DNA of 64,000 nucleotides from an uncultured Acetatifactor sp. Its GTDB lineage: Bacteria > Bacillota > Clostridia > Lachnospirales > Lachnospiraceae. Made by a program: the position numbers and the translations under genes. Shown piece after piece: positions 1-8,973 of the stretch. The stretch covers positions 1 through 64,000 of the forward strand of contig CAJUAH010000021.1 of assembly GCA_910584375.1 (NCBI GenBank). The letters are read 5' to 3'. The notes beneath the pieces are model-generated. The model ran no database searches. It was given only the letters and a program-made list of their open reading frames with translations, and was not told the origin of the DNA. Each line of letters opens with the position of its first letter. The first letter of the stretch is position 1.

Positions 1-31
1 GGAAGGGGTTTCGGCCTCTTCCTTTTATTTT
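1..31 (+). terminator. Intrinsic terminator at window edge
   Basis: GGAAGGGG at 1-8 pairs with CCTCTTCC at 15-22 (one G-T pair) around a 6-nt loop, and is followed by TTTTATTTT. It would end a plus-strand gene lying left of the window, and it may also stop the minus-strand operon that ends at 180. Positions 32-179 hold no gene that I can support. Confidence 0.7.
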
Positions 32-179
32 GCCAACTAAAATTTTACACTAACCTATACTTGTCCATACCAATACGCGTTGACATACCCTCTCAGGCAT
101 CCATTGCCACCCGATCAAAGCGGTTCCCGCCACATTTCAGACATAAGATATCCTCAGTATATCCTGTTTCAGAGATACA

Positions 180-1052
180 CTACCATTCGCTGTCAAACAC
201 ACTCCAGTCACAGAGCCCTTCGTTTTGCGTGACACGGCGAAGTTCGTCCCGCACCTCCATCAGGGCAAAACCCAACAGATTGTCTCCCCGCCACTTAAAC
301 GGATCCCTGGCCTCCGGAGCGTCCGCGGGAAGGCGGATTCCCCAGATGGCGTCATAGGGGCTGGCCTCCGCCAGCACGCTGTCGCCGGTGGAGAGCAGAT
401 AATCCCGCAGATCCCGGTTCTGGCTGAATTTGCGCCAGTTACCGTTGAGCACTATGGAATATTTGGCCTCCTCCCACAGAGCCTGGTCAAAACCCCTGAC
501 CTTTCTACCCAGCTCCTTGATCTCATGGGGCTGCCGACTGTCCATGATTTGCCGCCGGGTCTCCTCGTCCTCAAACAGTTTTGCTTTATGCTCTATCATA
601 AACTGCTCCATGCAGCAGTATTTTGTGACCGAATAACAAAATCCCTGCATCCACCACTGGCTGAGGCAGTTCTCCGTGATCCTGCCGTCTGCCGCCGGAT
701 GATGTTTCCAGAACAGGCGCATGTCGGGCCATCTGCCTTCGGCGGCCTCCCGCATCAGCCAGGCCCGGGTATATTGCGGCGCTCCCTGGGGACGCCACAG
801 GGGGAGGCGCAAGCCGCCCCGCCTCAGTTCCTCACGGGTATTCCCATGCTCCCACCAACCGCTCCACGTGACCGGCTCGGGAAACAGATTCCGGTACTCC
901 TCCCGCTCCTCCTGGGAAAGCCCGTTCAACCAGCCGCAAAAGCGGCACATATATCCCTCGCCATACCCCATGCGCCAGCCGATGGAACCTCTTTCAATAT
1001 GCGGATAGGCCAGCCAGGGTGGCGGCATGATCTTTTTTCCTTCGAGATACAT
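180..1052 (-). CDS. NADAR-family protein (YbiA-like N-glycosidase fold)
   Basis: The product has 290 aa. Residues from about 110 onward carry the NADAR/DUF1768 pattern: FWKHHP, then CLSQWWM, YCCMEQFMI, a helix around FEDEETRRQIM, the segment HEIKELGRKVRGF, then W..AKYSIVLNGNWRKFSQN and SPYDAIWGI. Characterised relatives either hydrolyse N-glycosidic bonds of early riboflavin intermediates or remove ADP-ribose from guanine in DNA as antitoxins. The N-terminal ~100 aa form an extra region (PPPWLAYPH, SIGWRMGYGEGY) seen in longer family members. I chose the ATG at 1052 because GGGAG lies 8 nt upstream; an internal ATG at 1028 also has an AAGGA site. It is the last gene of a run that begins at 3277. 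No riboflavin gene or DarT-like toxin is nearby, so the substrate is unknown. Confidence 0.75.
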   Translation of the reverse strand: MYLEGKKIMPPPWLAYPHIERGSIGWRMGYGEGYMCRFCGWLNGLSQEEREEYRNLFPEPVTWSGWWEHGNTREELRRGGLRLPLWRPQGAPQYTRAWLMREAAEGRWPDMRLFWKHHPAADGRITENCLSQWWMQGFCYSVTKYCCMEQFMIEHKAKLFEDEETRRQIMDSRQPHEIKELGRKVRGFDQALWEEAKYSIVLNGNWRKFSQNRDLRDYLLSTGDSVLAEASPYDAIWGIRLPADAPEARDPFKWRGDNLLGFALMEVRDELRRVTQNEGLCDWSVFDSEW

Positions 1053-1064
1053 TTGACACACTCC

Positions 1065-1868
1065 CTATTGCTGTGATTTCTGCCGTCCCTTTTGCTTCAA
1101 CGCAAACAACAGCCCGGCGGTAATCGCCACGACCAACAGCACCATGCCTGCTGCCAATGCCACTGCATTGCCCTGCCCCTCTTCAGGCACGATCCGCTCC
1201 CCTGTAAAATCCTTTTCCACCGGTCGGGTCTCCCCGATCCCAGGCGCGGTATCAGGATAAAGCACATCCATCCCCGCATCCGGCGCATCCAGGCAGATCC
1301 ACTTGTCTCTGTAACCATAATAATATCCCACATATCCCCAACTGTGCCCCGCGCTGTCCTCATATACGCGGTAATACTCCGGCACATTATCGCTGACTGT
1401 CATAACAGACGGATCCGGCGAGGCAGGATACTCCCACAGATAGATATCTTTTCCCATATACTGCCCATCCAGCGCGCCGTCCTGCTCCTGTATCTCCGAC
1501 TCGTATTCACGGGCGAAAGAGACGTTGTCGTAGATCTCATCCATGTATTCCATGGGCACCCAGCCGCTTTTGTGATCCTCTTCACAGATGCCCCACAGCG
1601 TTCCCCGTTTGTCTTTATAAATAAAAGAAATATATGCCGTATGCCCATTCTCCCATGTGTCAATCTTCTGGGAGGATTGGGGACTGGCATAGAGGATCAC
1701 CACCCCATCCGGCCCGTTGGCCGTATAGGTGCGGCCCTCATAGGTACACTCGGAGGCATGTTCCACATAAAAAGAATCCTCCGGCACCCAGATCACGTCT
1801 GCGAGGGCAGAAACCGCACACGACATAAAACAGATCACAGCACCCAAAACACAGATCAATTTTCTCAT
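1065..1868 (-). CDS. Membrane-anchored extracytoplasmic protein with SH3-like segments
   Basis: The product has 267 aa. An N-terminal signal peptide (MRKLICVLGAVICF, ending near ALA) precedes an extracellular region with repeated short aromatic beta-strand motifs (YASPQS, GYVGYYYGYRDKWICL) that suggest SH3-like folds. The C-terminus has one hydrophobic helix (AVALAAGMVLLVVAI) followed by KQKGRQKS, typical of a stop-transfer anchor. The start at 1868 is preferred because AAGGAG lies 9 nt upstream. It sits 12 nt upstream of the NADAR gene and 18 nt downstream of a small membrane-protein gene, so it is probably cotranscribed. The specific function is unknown. Confidence 0.6.
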   Translation of the reverse strand: MRKLICVLGAVICFMSCAVSALADVIWVPEDSFYVEHASECTYEGRTYTANGPDGVVILYASPQSSQKIDTWENGHTAYISFIYKDKRGTLWGICEEDHKSGWVPMEYMDEIYDNVSFAREYESEIQEQDGALDGQYMGKDIYLWEYPASPDPSVMTVSDNVPEYYRVYEDSAGHSWGYVGYYYGYRDKWICLDAPDAGMDVLYPDTAPGIGETRPVEKDFTGERIVPEEGQGNAVALAAGMVLLVVAITAGLLFALKQKGRQKSQQ

Positions 1869-1886
1869 ATCCATCCTCTCCTTATG

Positions 1887-2237
1887 TTAAAAAAGCAGTC
1901 CCAACAGCCATGAACAGCCGTTGCAGACAAGCGATAGCCGCCCCGGTCTCCTGATCGTCCACCGCCGGTCCGCCGCAAAAATATGATAAATCAAAGCCTC
2001 CGTTGCCACCACCGCCGCCTCTATCACAATCTGTACCGGGAGCGCCCGATACCCTGGAAGGTACAGGCTGCAAAGCCAGTTGCACAGTACGGCGGGCGGA
2101 TTTGTGAGCAGATTTACCAGCACTACCAAAAACAGGTCTCTTCCCGTGCGCATTCCCAACAAAAACGCCACCGCAAGCTCGATCGCCACCGTAAGCGCCA
2201 GGGAACCTCCAAACATACAGATCAGGTAAGCCGCCAT
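1887..2237 (-). CDS. Small hypothetical membrane protein
   Basis: The product has 116 aa with three or four hydrophobic segments (AAYLICMFGGSLALTVAIELA, a central stretch with LFLVVLVNLLTNP, and ALPVQIVIEAAVVATEALI). The start at 2237 has GGGGAG 8 nt upstream and overlaps the preceding transporter gene by 16 nt, which suggests translational coupling. The LTNP motif followed by a hydrophobic tail resembles small uncharacterised clostridial membrane proteins, but I cannot assign a family. Confidence 0.5.
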   Translation of the reverse strand: MAAYLICMFGGSLALTVAIELAVAFLLGMRTGRDLFLVVLVNLLTNPPAVLCNWLCSLYLPGYRALPVQIVIEAAVVATEALIYHIFAADRRWTIRRPGRLSLVCNGCSWLLGLLF

Positions 2238-3277
2238 CTCACACTCCCCACCCCCATCAGAATCAGCAGGGACGCCAAACTCCCCACACATCCTATCATA
2301 CTACTGTTTTGCCAGGTTGGCAATTCCAAATAGGCGGGCAAAAAGCCCAGAAACAGCCCAAAAGTCAGAAATCCGAAAGAGAAACCCGGGTAAGACGGCA
2401 GCCTGCGGATCAGCAGATACAGAGTGACCGGCATCGTCATATTAAACAGAAACAGCGCCAGGATTCCCATGGGCATAAACCCGGAGAACAGAAACGACAC
2501 TGCGGCCGCCGTCAGGGACAGGATCACGGTCCGCGGTATTCCAAACCGCGCCGCCAAAAACCCGCCCGCCGCCTTGCCGCAGACGATCGCCAGCGTGCTC
2601 AGAACACCCGCAACCACCGTGGTTTTCCAGGGAAATGTCACCGCCATGCCGATGTAGGAGCGCAGTATCACCACCAGCAAAATGCCTGCTGCCAGCAGAC
2701 ATACCGCTCCCGTTTTTCCCTGATCCTGTGTCCCGCTCCGCATACTCTTTTCCGGCGTTTCCCGCTCCGCTCCCTGCACGGCAGAAACGTATGTAAGATA
2801 CCTCCAGACTGCCCCCGCGCAGACTAGGAGCAGCAACGCGCCCACAGCCCACAGCCATACAGACCCTCCGCCGCCTCCGGCAAGCCGCATACCCAGATAC
2901 AGCCCCAGCGCGCCGGGCGCCACAAAGACGCCCAGTCCTCTGCCCAGCCCGCCCTTTTCCTCGTCCTCACAGATCGTCCCCACCCCGCCGCCGATATGGA
3001 ACAGGGCGTTTCCGATCCCCAGGATCACCGGATGGGTCAGCGCCCCGGCCAGGGTGAGGATCACCCCTGCGCACACGGCGGCAAGCGGCAGCGCCTTTCC
3101 ATGTTTCCTGTTTATCAGATCCAACGCCGCGCCAAAGGGCATCTGCAGGGCAAACGCGCAAAAATTATACAGCAGCACATAGACATATCCCCCCTCCCGC
3201 TCCATATAATCTCCAAACATGGCGTAAGCGCAGACGCCGTCCACCAGCAAATGCAGTATTGCGTATAGAACCGTCAT
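2222..3277 (-). CDS. MFS-type membrane transporter (Fsr-like)
   Basis: The product has 351 aa with about 10-11 hydrophobic helices. The N-terminal HLLVDGVCAYAMFG and the segment GIGNALFHIGGG recall the fosmidomycin-resistance branch of the major facilitator superfamily, where an acidic residue lies in helix 1 and an H-containing motif in helix 4. It is shorter than the usual 390-400 aa, so one or two helices may be missing. The ATG at 3277 is preferred (GGAGG 11 nt upstream); a GTG at 3298 is possible. The substrate cannot be inferred. It is 24 nt downstream of the anti-sigma gene and probably in the same transcript. Confidence 0.55.
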   Translation of the reverse strand: MTVLYAILHLLVDGVCAYAMFGDYMEREGGYVYVLLYNFCAFALQMPFGAALDLINRKHGKALPLAAVCAGVILTLAGALTHPVILGIGNALFHIGGGVGTICEDEEKGGLGRGLGVFVAPGALGLYLGMRLAGGGGGSVWLWAVGALLLLVCAGAVWRYLTYVSAVQGAERETPEKSMRSGTQDQGKTGAVCLLAAGILLVVILRSYIGMAVTFPWKTTVVAGVLSTLAIVCGKAAGGFLAARFGIPRTVILSLTAAAVSFLFSGFMPMGILALFLFNMTMPVTLYLLIRRLPSYPGFSFGFLTFGLFLGFLPAYLELPTWQNSSMIGCVGSLASLLILMGVGSVRWRLT

Positions 3278-3301
3278 AAAGCTGAGTTCCTCCTTCACCT
3301 T

Positions 3302-4162
3302 TTACGGTCTGCGACCAAAGACCGCCGTGTAGTACTCCTCCCGGTAGGGATTGCCCCGGGCGGCGTTAAAGCCAATGGGCAGATACGCCGTATCGATATA
3401 TTCCTCATACTCCAGATCCATAAAGTAATTGCAAAACAGGATCTCCACATAGATGATCCGGTTATCCTCCGCTCCCAGAGCGTATACCATCCCGCAGTAA
3501 GCGCTGTCGTCAACCTCCGCCGCCAGCACCCGGTAAGCCGGATCAAAACCCTGCGCCCCGTAATAGCCTGCATAGGCATCCTGCGCGCAGTTCTCCAGCC
3601 GGGCCAGTTCCGCATCATACCGCGTCCCTTCGTACTCCACCGCCAGATAGCTTAAGTACTGCCTGTCCCACGGGTCGTAATAGACCATCTTGTAGTCCAA
3701 TACCTGCATGTCCGCCGTAATCTGTGCTGGAAAGATGCTGTCGTCCACTCCCAGCTTGCCCCGGTACTTTTCCTCCGCCGTCTCTCCCATATACCGCTCA
3801 TAATGGTTTATATCCGTATCCACTTCCGCCTCCGCCAGCTCCCCGTCCAGCGCCAGAAGGCCGATCAGTCCGCCCGTCAGCGCAAACCGCAGGAGCAGCA
3901 CCGCCGCCACCCCCGCCAGTGTGAGCAGGGCGACTTTCAATCCATAACCCCATTTTTTCTTTCTGACATATTTGCGAAAACTCTCCTGGGGTCGGGTCTG
4001 AAACTGTGTCCGGGGAGCAGGAGCCGACATTTTTTCATAGATTTCCCGACATTGCTCGCATTCCCGCAGATGTTCTTCCACTGCCTCGCCGCTCTTTTCA
4101 CTGACCATCTTTTCCGCGTACAGCGGCATAAGATCCCTGATGATATCACATTCTATCCTCAC
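3302..4162 (-). CDS. Anti-sigma factor with zinc-finger (ZAS-like) domain
   Basis: The product has 286 aa and starts with GTG at 4162 behind GGAGAGG. The first ~50 residues contain the HLRECEQCREIY pattern (His-x3-Cys-x2-Cys) of zinc-binding anti-sigma domains. A single hydrophobic helix near residues 80-100 (LKVALLTLAGVAAVLLLRF) would place the remaining ~180 residues outside the cell as a sensor region. The GTG overlaps the end of the sigma gene by 17 nt, which fits translational coupling and a one-to-one ratio. By analogy with known pairs it should hold the upstream ECF sigma factor inactive until an envelope signal arrives. Confidence 0.75.
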   Translation of the reverse strand: MRIECDIIRDLMPLYAEKMVSEKSGEAVEEHLRECEQCREIYEKMSAPAPRTQFQTRPQESFRKYVRKKKWGYGLKVALLTLAGVAAVLLLRFALTGGLIGLLALDGELAEAEVDTDINHYERYMGETAEEKYRGKLGVDDSIFPAQITADMQVLDYKMVYYDPWDRQYLSYLAVEYEGTRYDAELARLENCAQDAYAGYYGAQGFDPAYRVLAAEVDDSAYCGMVYALGAEDNRIIYVEILFCNYFMDLEYEEYIDTAYLPIGFNAARGNPYREEYYTAVFGRRP

Positions 4163-4721
4163 GATTTCCCTCTCCTTTCCTCCGTCTCCCATCGCCGGTT
4201 TTCCCTGCGATATCTCCCGATTCCGCCTTATCCCCTTCCTTCTCCCGCATACTCTCCCGTATCTTCTCCCTGGCCCGGTGGTACACCACGCAGGCCCAGT
4301 GCTGGGATTTTCCAAAAAGTTCTCCGATATCCTTAAACGGCAGTTCTCCGAATATCCGAAGGGAAAAGACCTCCTTGTACGGCTCCTGCAGATCGTGAAG
4401 TATCCTGTGTACCCGCAGCGCCGTTTCCCTGTCCGCGATGATATCAAGAAAATTCTTATCCTCTGTTTGATATTCCTCCATCTCCTCCTCGGAAACAAAG
4501 CGCTTTTGCCGCTTATACTGTGTATAATACAGGTTTTTGGCGATGGAACACAGCCAGATCCGCACATCCGCGTCCCCGCGGTAGCTGTCCCCGGCTTTCA
4601 GCGCCCGGTAAAAGGTTTCCTGCGTCAGTTCTTCCGCCAGATGCTCGTCCGCAGAGAGTCCTCTCAGAAATCGAAATACATCTTCATAATATCGTTCCAA
4701 TACTATATCCGACCTGCCCAT
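4146..4721 (-). CDS. ECF-type RNA polymerase sigma factor
   Basis: The product has 191 aa, a typical length for group 4 sigma factors. Region 2 is visible as LSADEHLAEELTQETFYRAL and WLCSIAKNLYYTQYKR; region 4 as EPYKEVFSLRIFGELPFKDI and GKSQHWACVVYHRAREKI. The start at 4721 is chosen because AGGAGG lies 10 nt upstream, whereas the two upstream in-frame ATGs have no ribosome site. The C-terminal ~25 residues after the region 4 helix are charged and probably disordered. It forms an operon with the overlapping anti-sigma gene; such pairs usually autoregulate, but no promoter match could be fixed here. Confidence 0.85.
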   Translation of the reverse strand: MGRSDIVLERYYEDVFRFLRGLSADEHLAEELTQETFYRALKAGDSYRGDADVRIWLCSIAKNLYYTQYKRQKRFVSEEEMEEYQTEDKNFLDIIADRETALRVHRILHDLQEPYKEVFSLRIFGELPFKDIGELFGKSQHWACVVYHRAREKIRESMREKEGDKAESGDIAGKTGDGRRRKGEGNREDRM

Positions 4722-4783
4722 TGTCTTCGATTCCTCCTCTCCCCTATAAGACATGTAAACCCATATATATGTCACATAAAAAA

Positions 4784-5602
4784 TCATATTTTTATAAAAA
4801 CGGTGTTTCCTATCTCCATATTTTCAACCCAAATCGTCTTGGCGCCGTGCTTTTCAGCCGGGTTCTCCGCGCTCTGCCGCGCATTCTCTTCCGATATGCG
4901 GGGCGCTTTACTCGCTATACCATAACAGCATCTGTCCCTGTCTGTCAATGTATCGTACAGCTGCTCATACTCCTTCCGGGGAGCAAAAGGAAACGCCATG
5001 CGCGTCGCCCTCCGCTCCCCCAGGGAAAACCCTGCGGCGATAAACAATGCCTCCAGCTCTTCCCTGGCATAAAACCGTATATGGCCGTCCTGCTTTAAGC
5101 GCATAAAACGGTCCATAATCCCCTGGCGGTCTTCCTCGGCCCTCACAGGATCTGAGATCAACACCCTCCCGCCCGGGAGCAGGAGCCGGTGCATCTGCCT
5201 TACCGCATTTCCCGGATCCGGGAAATGGTGGAAAGCATACCTTGACACGATCAGGTCAAATGTACCGCCCTCAAAGGGATAGGTAAGCCCGTCAAAGGTC
5301 TGGAATATCAGATTGGATATCCCGCCGCTCTGCGCGTGCTCCCTGTTTTCCCCTATAATCCCCCCCCCCGCTATATCGATCCCATAGACAAGAGACTGGG
5401 GATATGCCTCAGCCAGCGCAAACGCCAGATAGCCCGTGCCTGTACCGATATCCAGTATCCTGTTATAGCCGCCTCTCCCCAGCATATCCAGCAACAGCCT
5501 TTTCTGCCGGTCATCCCTTATGATCTCCGTATAAGCCTGACTGCGCAGAACCCTGTCAAAGCTTTCCCTGGCCTGTCTCACCGATTCCGATTTTCCGTCC
5601 AT
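4784..5602 (-). CDS. Class I SAM-dependent methyltransferase
   Basis: The product has 272 aa. Motif I is ILDIGTGTGYLAFAL, the acidic end of strand 2 is in VYGIDIAGG, and FDLIVSRYAFHHFPDP and LLLPGGRVLISDP are the post-motifs of UbiE/COQ5-like (Methyltransf_11/25) enzymes. The start at 5602 is supported by an AGGAGG 10 nt upstream. The last ~35 residues (after ASKAPR) lie beyond the usual fold end and may be an extension. The methyl acceptor is unknown, and it is not obviously coupled to the sigma factor gene 62 nt downstream. Confidence 0.75.
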   Translation of the reverse strand: MDGKSESVRQARESFDRVLRSQAYTEIIRDDRQKRLLLDMLGRGGYNRILDIGTGTGYLAFALAEAYPQSLVYGIDIAGGGIIGENREHAQSGGISNLIFQTFDGLTYPFEGGTFDLIVSRYAFHHFPDPGNAVRQMHRLLLPGGRVLISDPVRAEEDRQGIMDRFMRLKQDGHIRFYAREELEALFIAAGFSLGERRATRMAFPFAPRKEYEQLYDTLTDRDRCCYGIASKAPRISEENARQSAENPAEKHGAKTIWVENMEIGNTVFIKI

Positions 5603-5654
5603 TGGCACTGACCCTCCTGTTGCATAATAATTTTTACACAGACATTTTACCATC

Positions 5655-5701
5655 AAAAAAACAGCGAACCAAGTGCGTATCATACGCATTCAGTTCGCTG
5701 T
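5655..5701 (-). terminator. Strong intrinsic terminator downstream of the chemoreceptor gene
   Basis: ACAGCGAAC (5661-5669) pairs with GTTCGCTGT (5693-5701), with an inner paired block GTGCGTAT/ATACGCAT. Read on the minus strand the stem is followed by six T residues (5660-5655). It lies about 125 nt after the chemoreceptor stop and just upstream of the methyltransferase start. Confidence 0.8.
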
Positions 5702-5825
5702 CGCCCACTGTTTTTGTATCGGATATTACCTGTCCGGGCATATGATCTTTATGATAAATCCATGCCGTGCCGGCTACAGATATTCCCGCAGATCCTTGAT
5801 CAGGGTCTCCTCCGCCCGGATAAAA

Positions 5826-7535
5826 TTATTCCTTCGGCATTTTAAACTTGGCGATCAGGGAGTCCAAAGTAGCCGCCTGGGCCGACAACTCCTGGCTGGT
5901 TGCGGAAGCCTCCTGGGCCAGCGCCGCATTGGTCTGGATGACGTCCGAGATCTGATTGATCCCTGTCTCCGCCTCCTTCATCGTCGTAGCCTGATTCTCG
6001 GAGACCACGCAGACCTCCTGGGAGGACGTGGCGACAGTCCTGATCCCGTCCACAACTATCTCAAGGGAGCTGACGGCACGGTTCGCCACCTTATTGCCGT
6101 TTTCAACCTCCTGCATGGTTCCTTCTATCAACGCTCTGGTATCCACTGCCGATTTGCTACTCTGCTCCGCCAGCTGCCGAATCTGATCAGCCACAACAGA
6201 AAATCCTCTCCCGGCCTCCCCGGCTCTCGCCGCCTCAATGGAGGCGTTCAAAGAGAGCAGATTGGTCTGGGAGGCGATGCTCTCGATCTCGGAAATGATA
6301 TTCCCTATCTTCTTGGAGGCCTCGCTGATACGGTTCATGGCCTCCACCATCTCTTTCATATCCGCGCTGCTTTCGTCCGCTACGTCCGCATACCTTCTGG
6401 ACTGCTCATAAGCCTCGCGGGCGGATCCGGACGCTTTCACCGCAGCGTCCGCGATAGTTGTGATCGTAGCCTGCAATTCCTCCACCGCGCCGGCCTGCTC
6501 CGTAGCTCCCTCCGCCAGGCTCACACCCGTGTCAGCCAGATGCCCGGAACCCTCCATAACCTGTATGGAAGACTCCTCAATAAAACGCATCGTCTCGATC
6601 ATACGGTATTTCAACTGTCTGGATGCGTCATACAACTGCTGGAAATCCCCCACATACCTGGTTTTATCCTTCGACCGTACCGTGAAATCACAGTTTGCCA
6701 TCTCGCCCAGAATATTCTCCATGTCAGAGATTATAAAATCCAGAGATTCCGCCATATCTTTGGCCGAGGCGATCATATCCGCCACCTCATCCTTCGTATC
6801 CGTGTCCGGGAAGGGACTGAACAGGTCGCCCTTTGCAAAGCTTTCCAGCCTGTCCCCCAGCCGTATCATCGGAGCAGAAATGCCCACTGCGATATTTTTT
6901 CCCAGGCGAATGGAAAACAGAATAGCGACCGCGATCACCACCGCGATTACCGCCACCAGTGCCACACATACAAATGTCATGGTAGCGGAAATACTGTTTC
7001 CGCGATCCACCTTCACATCCATTATATCAGTGAGCTTGTCGTTAATATCGTCATAGAGGGGCATCAGTTCCGTCATCGCCCTGGTCTGCGCCTCTTTGGA
7101 CAACTCCGCATCCGAAGTCATGCCCAAATCCAATATCTCCCGTTCAAGCTCCCAATAGCCGGTGAGTTTGCCGGATATATCCCGGTAGATCTCCCTGTTT
7201 GCGCTGGATACCATGTACTTTTCCAGATCCGCGAAACTCTGGGTGAATTTATCCACATTTTCATCATGAACCGCTCGCATACTGCTGATCGCGTCCATAT
7301 CGTCATAGCCGATACATCCCCGCAGCGCCGATCTCGTCTCCGCAAAATAGGTCATCGTCTTTCCCACGTCCCCCTGGGCAAAACCGTAATCCTCCAACGA
7401 ACCGGCATAGATCCTCGCCACTACGATCAAAACGATCAACACCGCTACAGCCACCGCCGCAGGTATGCCCGTGGCAATGACAAACGCGCGTACCAGACGC
7501 TCTCTGATACGATACTGATTCAATTTTTTTGACAT
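5826..7535 (-). CDS. Methyl-accepting chemotaxis protein
   Basis: The product has 569 aa. A first membrane helix (about 17-42) and a second (about 186-210) bracket a ~140-residue extracellular helical sensor that looks like a four-helix bundle. HAMP-like and long coiled-coil segments follow, and the hairpin tip of the signalling domain is clear (ASQTNLLSLNASIEAARAGE, then GRGFSVVADQIRQLAEQS). It should relay a ligand signal to CheW/CheA at the membrane. No pentapeptide CheR tether is seen at the C-terminus (ends FKMPKE). The start at 7535 has AAGGAGG 7 nt upstream. No other chemotaxis genes are in the window; pilT lies upstream, which may hint at twitching control. Confidence 0.93.
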   Translation of the reverse strand: MSKKLNQYRIRERLVRAFVIATGIPAAVAVAVLIVLIVVARIYAGSLEDYGFAQGDVGKTMTYFAETRSALRGCIGYDDMDAISSMRAVHDENVDKFTQSFADLEKYMVSSANREIYRDISGKLTGYWELEREILDLGMTSDAELSKEAQTRAMTELMPLYDDINDKLTDIMDVKVDRGNSISATMTFVCVALVAVIAVVIAVAILFSIRLGKNIAVGISAPMIRLGDRLESFAKGDLFSPFPDTDTKDEVADMIASAKDMAESLDFIISDMENILGEMANCDFTVRSKDKTRYVGDFQQLYDASRQLKYRMIETMRFIEESSIQVMEGSGHLADTGVSLAEGATEQAGAVEELQATITTIADAAVKASGSAREAYEQSRRYADVADESSADMKEMVEAMNRISEASKKIGNIISEIESIASQTNLLSLNASIEAARAGEAGRGFSVVADQIRQLAEQSSKSAVDTRALIEGTMQEVENGNKVANRAVSSLEIVVDGIRTVATSSQEVCVVSENQATTMKEAETGINQISDVIQTNAALAQEASATSQELSAQAATLDSLIAKFKMPKE

Positions 7536-7746
7536 CTTCTTTCCTCCTTGTACTTTGCGTTCCCAGCAGAATAAGGTGAGAGAATCCCTTCCACTCTGCC
7601 TGTTCCGTGGAGATGACAGCAATTGTTTCAGAACAAAAGTTGAAAACTGTCTCCATATCGCACATTTGTTCTGAGATAGCACAAGCAGGTAATACAAAAT
7701 ATACGATCAATTGGCAATCTTCCGCCTCTTTTATCTGACAAAAAAC

Positions 7747-7775
7747 AGTGTATCACAAAACTGCGTTATTGTAAA
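7747..7775 (-). promoter_or_regulatory. Sigma-A-type promoter upstream of the chemoreceptor gene
   Basis: TTTACA (7775-7770) and TACACT (7752-7747) are separated by exactly 17 nt on the minus strand. The start point would be near 7740, giving a ~200-nt leader. The 307-bp gap between pilT and the chemoreceptor gene holds nothing else that I could identify. Confidence 0.55.
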
Positions 7776-7842
7776 TAAACACTGCCCGCGTTTTTGTACA
7801 ATAACCCGCCTCTCTGTTTGCAAGCAAAACAGCCCGCTACAA

Positions 7843-8895
7843 TCATATCTTGTTCATCATGGCGTCCGGGTCCTGGGCAAACTGGATCGCCAGCTCCCTG
7901 TCGATCCTGCCGTCATAGTACAGCTGAGAGATGGCCTCGTCCATGGTGATCATGCCAAGCTTGCGGTTGGTCTGCATGACGGACGCCAGCTGGTGGGACT
8001 TGCCCTCTCGGATCAGGTTCCGCACCGCATGGTTGGCGTGCATGACCTCAAAAGCCGCCACACGCCCCCTGCCGTCCGCCGTGGGAATGAGCTGCTGGGA
8101 GATGACCGCCTCCAGCACATTGGCAAGCTGTACACGGATCTGCTGCTGCTGGTGAGGCGGGAATACGTCGATTACACGGTCCACCGTGCTGGCAGCGCCT
8201 ATGGTATGTAAGGTGGAAAGCACCAGATGGCCCGTCTCCGCCGCCGTGATGGCCACGCTGATGGTCTCAAAGTCACGCATCTCTCCCACCAGGATCACAT
8301 CGGGATCCTCACGCAGAGCCGCCCGCAGGGCATTGGCATAGGTCTCGGAGTCCAGTCCGATCTCTCTCTGGTTGACCATGGACATCTTGTGCTGGTGCAG
8401 ATACTCTATGGGATCCTCCAGCGTGATCACATGGGCGTCCCTGTTGTTGTTGATCTTGTCGATGATTGCCGCAAGCGTGGTGGATTTACCGCTGCCGGTA
8501 GGGCCGGTCACCAGAACCAGTCCCCTTTTTCGCTGATACAGATCCACCACGGACACAGGCACTCCCAGCTCCTCGGGAGAGGGCACTTTGGTGCCTACCA
8601 GACGAAAAGCCATAGCCACGGAACCTCTCTGTTTATAGGCATTGACTCTGTAACGTCCCACATTGGGGATGGAAAAGGACATATCGTACTCGCCCCTCTC
8701 CTCAAAGCGGTCCCTCTGCACTTCTGTCATAATGGACACCAGTACATCCAGAGTGTCCGCAGGCAGCATTCTGGGATAGTTCATCGTGATCAGGTTGCCG
8801 TTTACACGCATCTTGGGCGGTATACCCACCGTCAGATGTACATCCGACGCCCCCGCCTCCTTGGCCGCTGATAAGATCTCCTCAATTGTAGGCAT
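7843..8895 (-). CDS. pilT: PilT-type retraction ATPase
   Basis: The product has 350 aa, the usual PilT length. It has an N-terminal PAS-like region, Walker A GPTGSGKST at residues 131-139, the Asp box TLEDPIEYLH, Walker B around DPDVILVGEM, the His box HLVLSTLHT, and a VRNLIREGK segment in the C-terminal part. PilT hexamers drive depolymerisation of type IV pili at the inner face of the membrane. No pilin, PilB, PilC or PilM-P genes are in the window, so it is an isolated copy here. A good promoter lies directly upstream. Confidence 0.92.
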   Translation of the reverse strand: MPTIEEILSAAKEAGASDVHLTVGIPPKMRVNGNLITMNYPRMLPADTLDVLVSIMTEVQRDRFEERGEYDMSFSIPNVGRYRVNAYKQRGSVAMAFRLVGTKVPSPEELGVPVSVVDLYQRKRGLVLVTGPTGSGKSTTLAAIIDKINNNRDAHVITLEDPIEYLHQHKMSMVNQREIGLDSETYANALRAALREDPDVILVGEMRDFETISVAITAAETGHLVLSTLHTIGAASTVDRVIDVFPPHQQQQIRVQLANVLEAVISQQLIPTADGRGRVAAFEVMHANHAVRNLIREGKSHQLASVMQTNRKLGMITMDEAISQLYYDGRIDRELAIQFAQDPDAMMNKI

Positions 8896-8973
8896 ATTCT
8901 TTCCTCTTTTCCTGATTATAGTTCCGCATATGATCGGACAATGCCGTAATCGTTTAATTGTCTGAATATATTT

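Noticed and set aside
225..1076. 283-codon plus-strand open frame opposite the NADAR gene
   Set aside because: It is antisense to a gene with clear family motifs, has Pro/Arg/His-rich composition and no ribosome site.
5673..7532. 619-codon plus-strand open frame opposite the chemoreceptor gene
   Set aside because: Pure antisense shadow of a well-supported gene; His/Arg-rich with no family motif.
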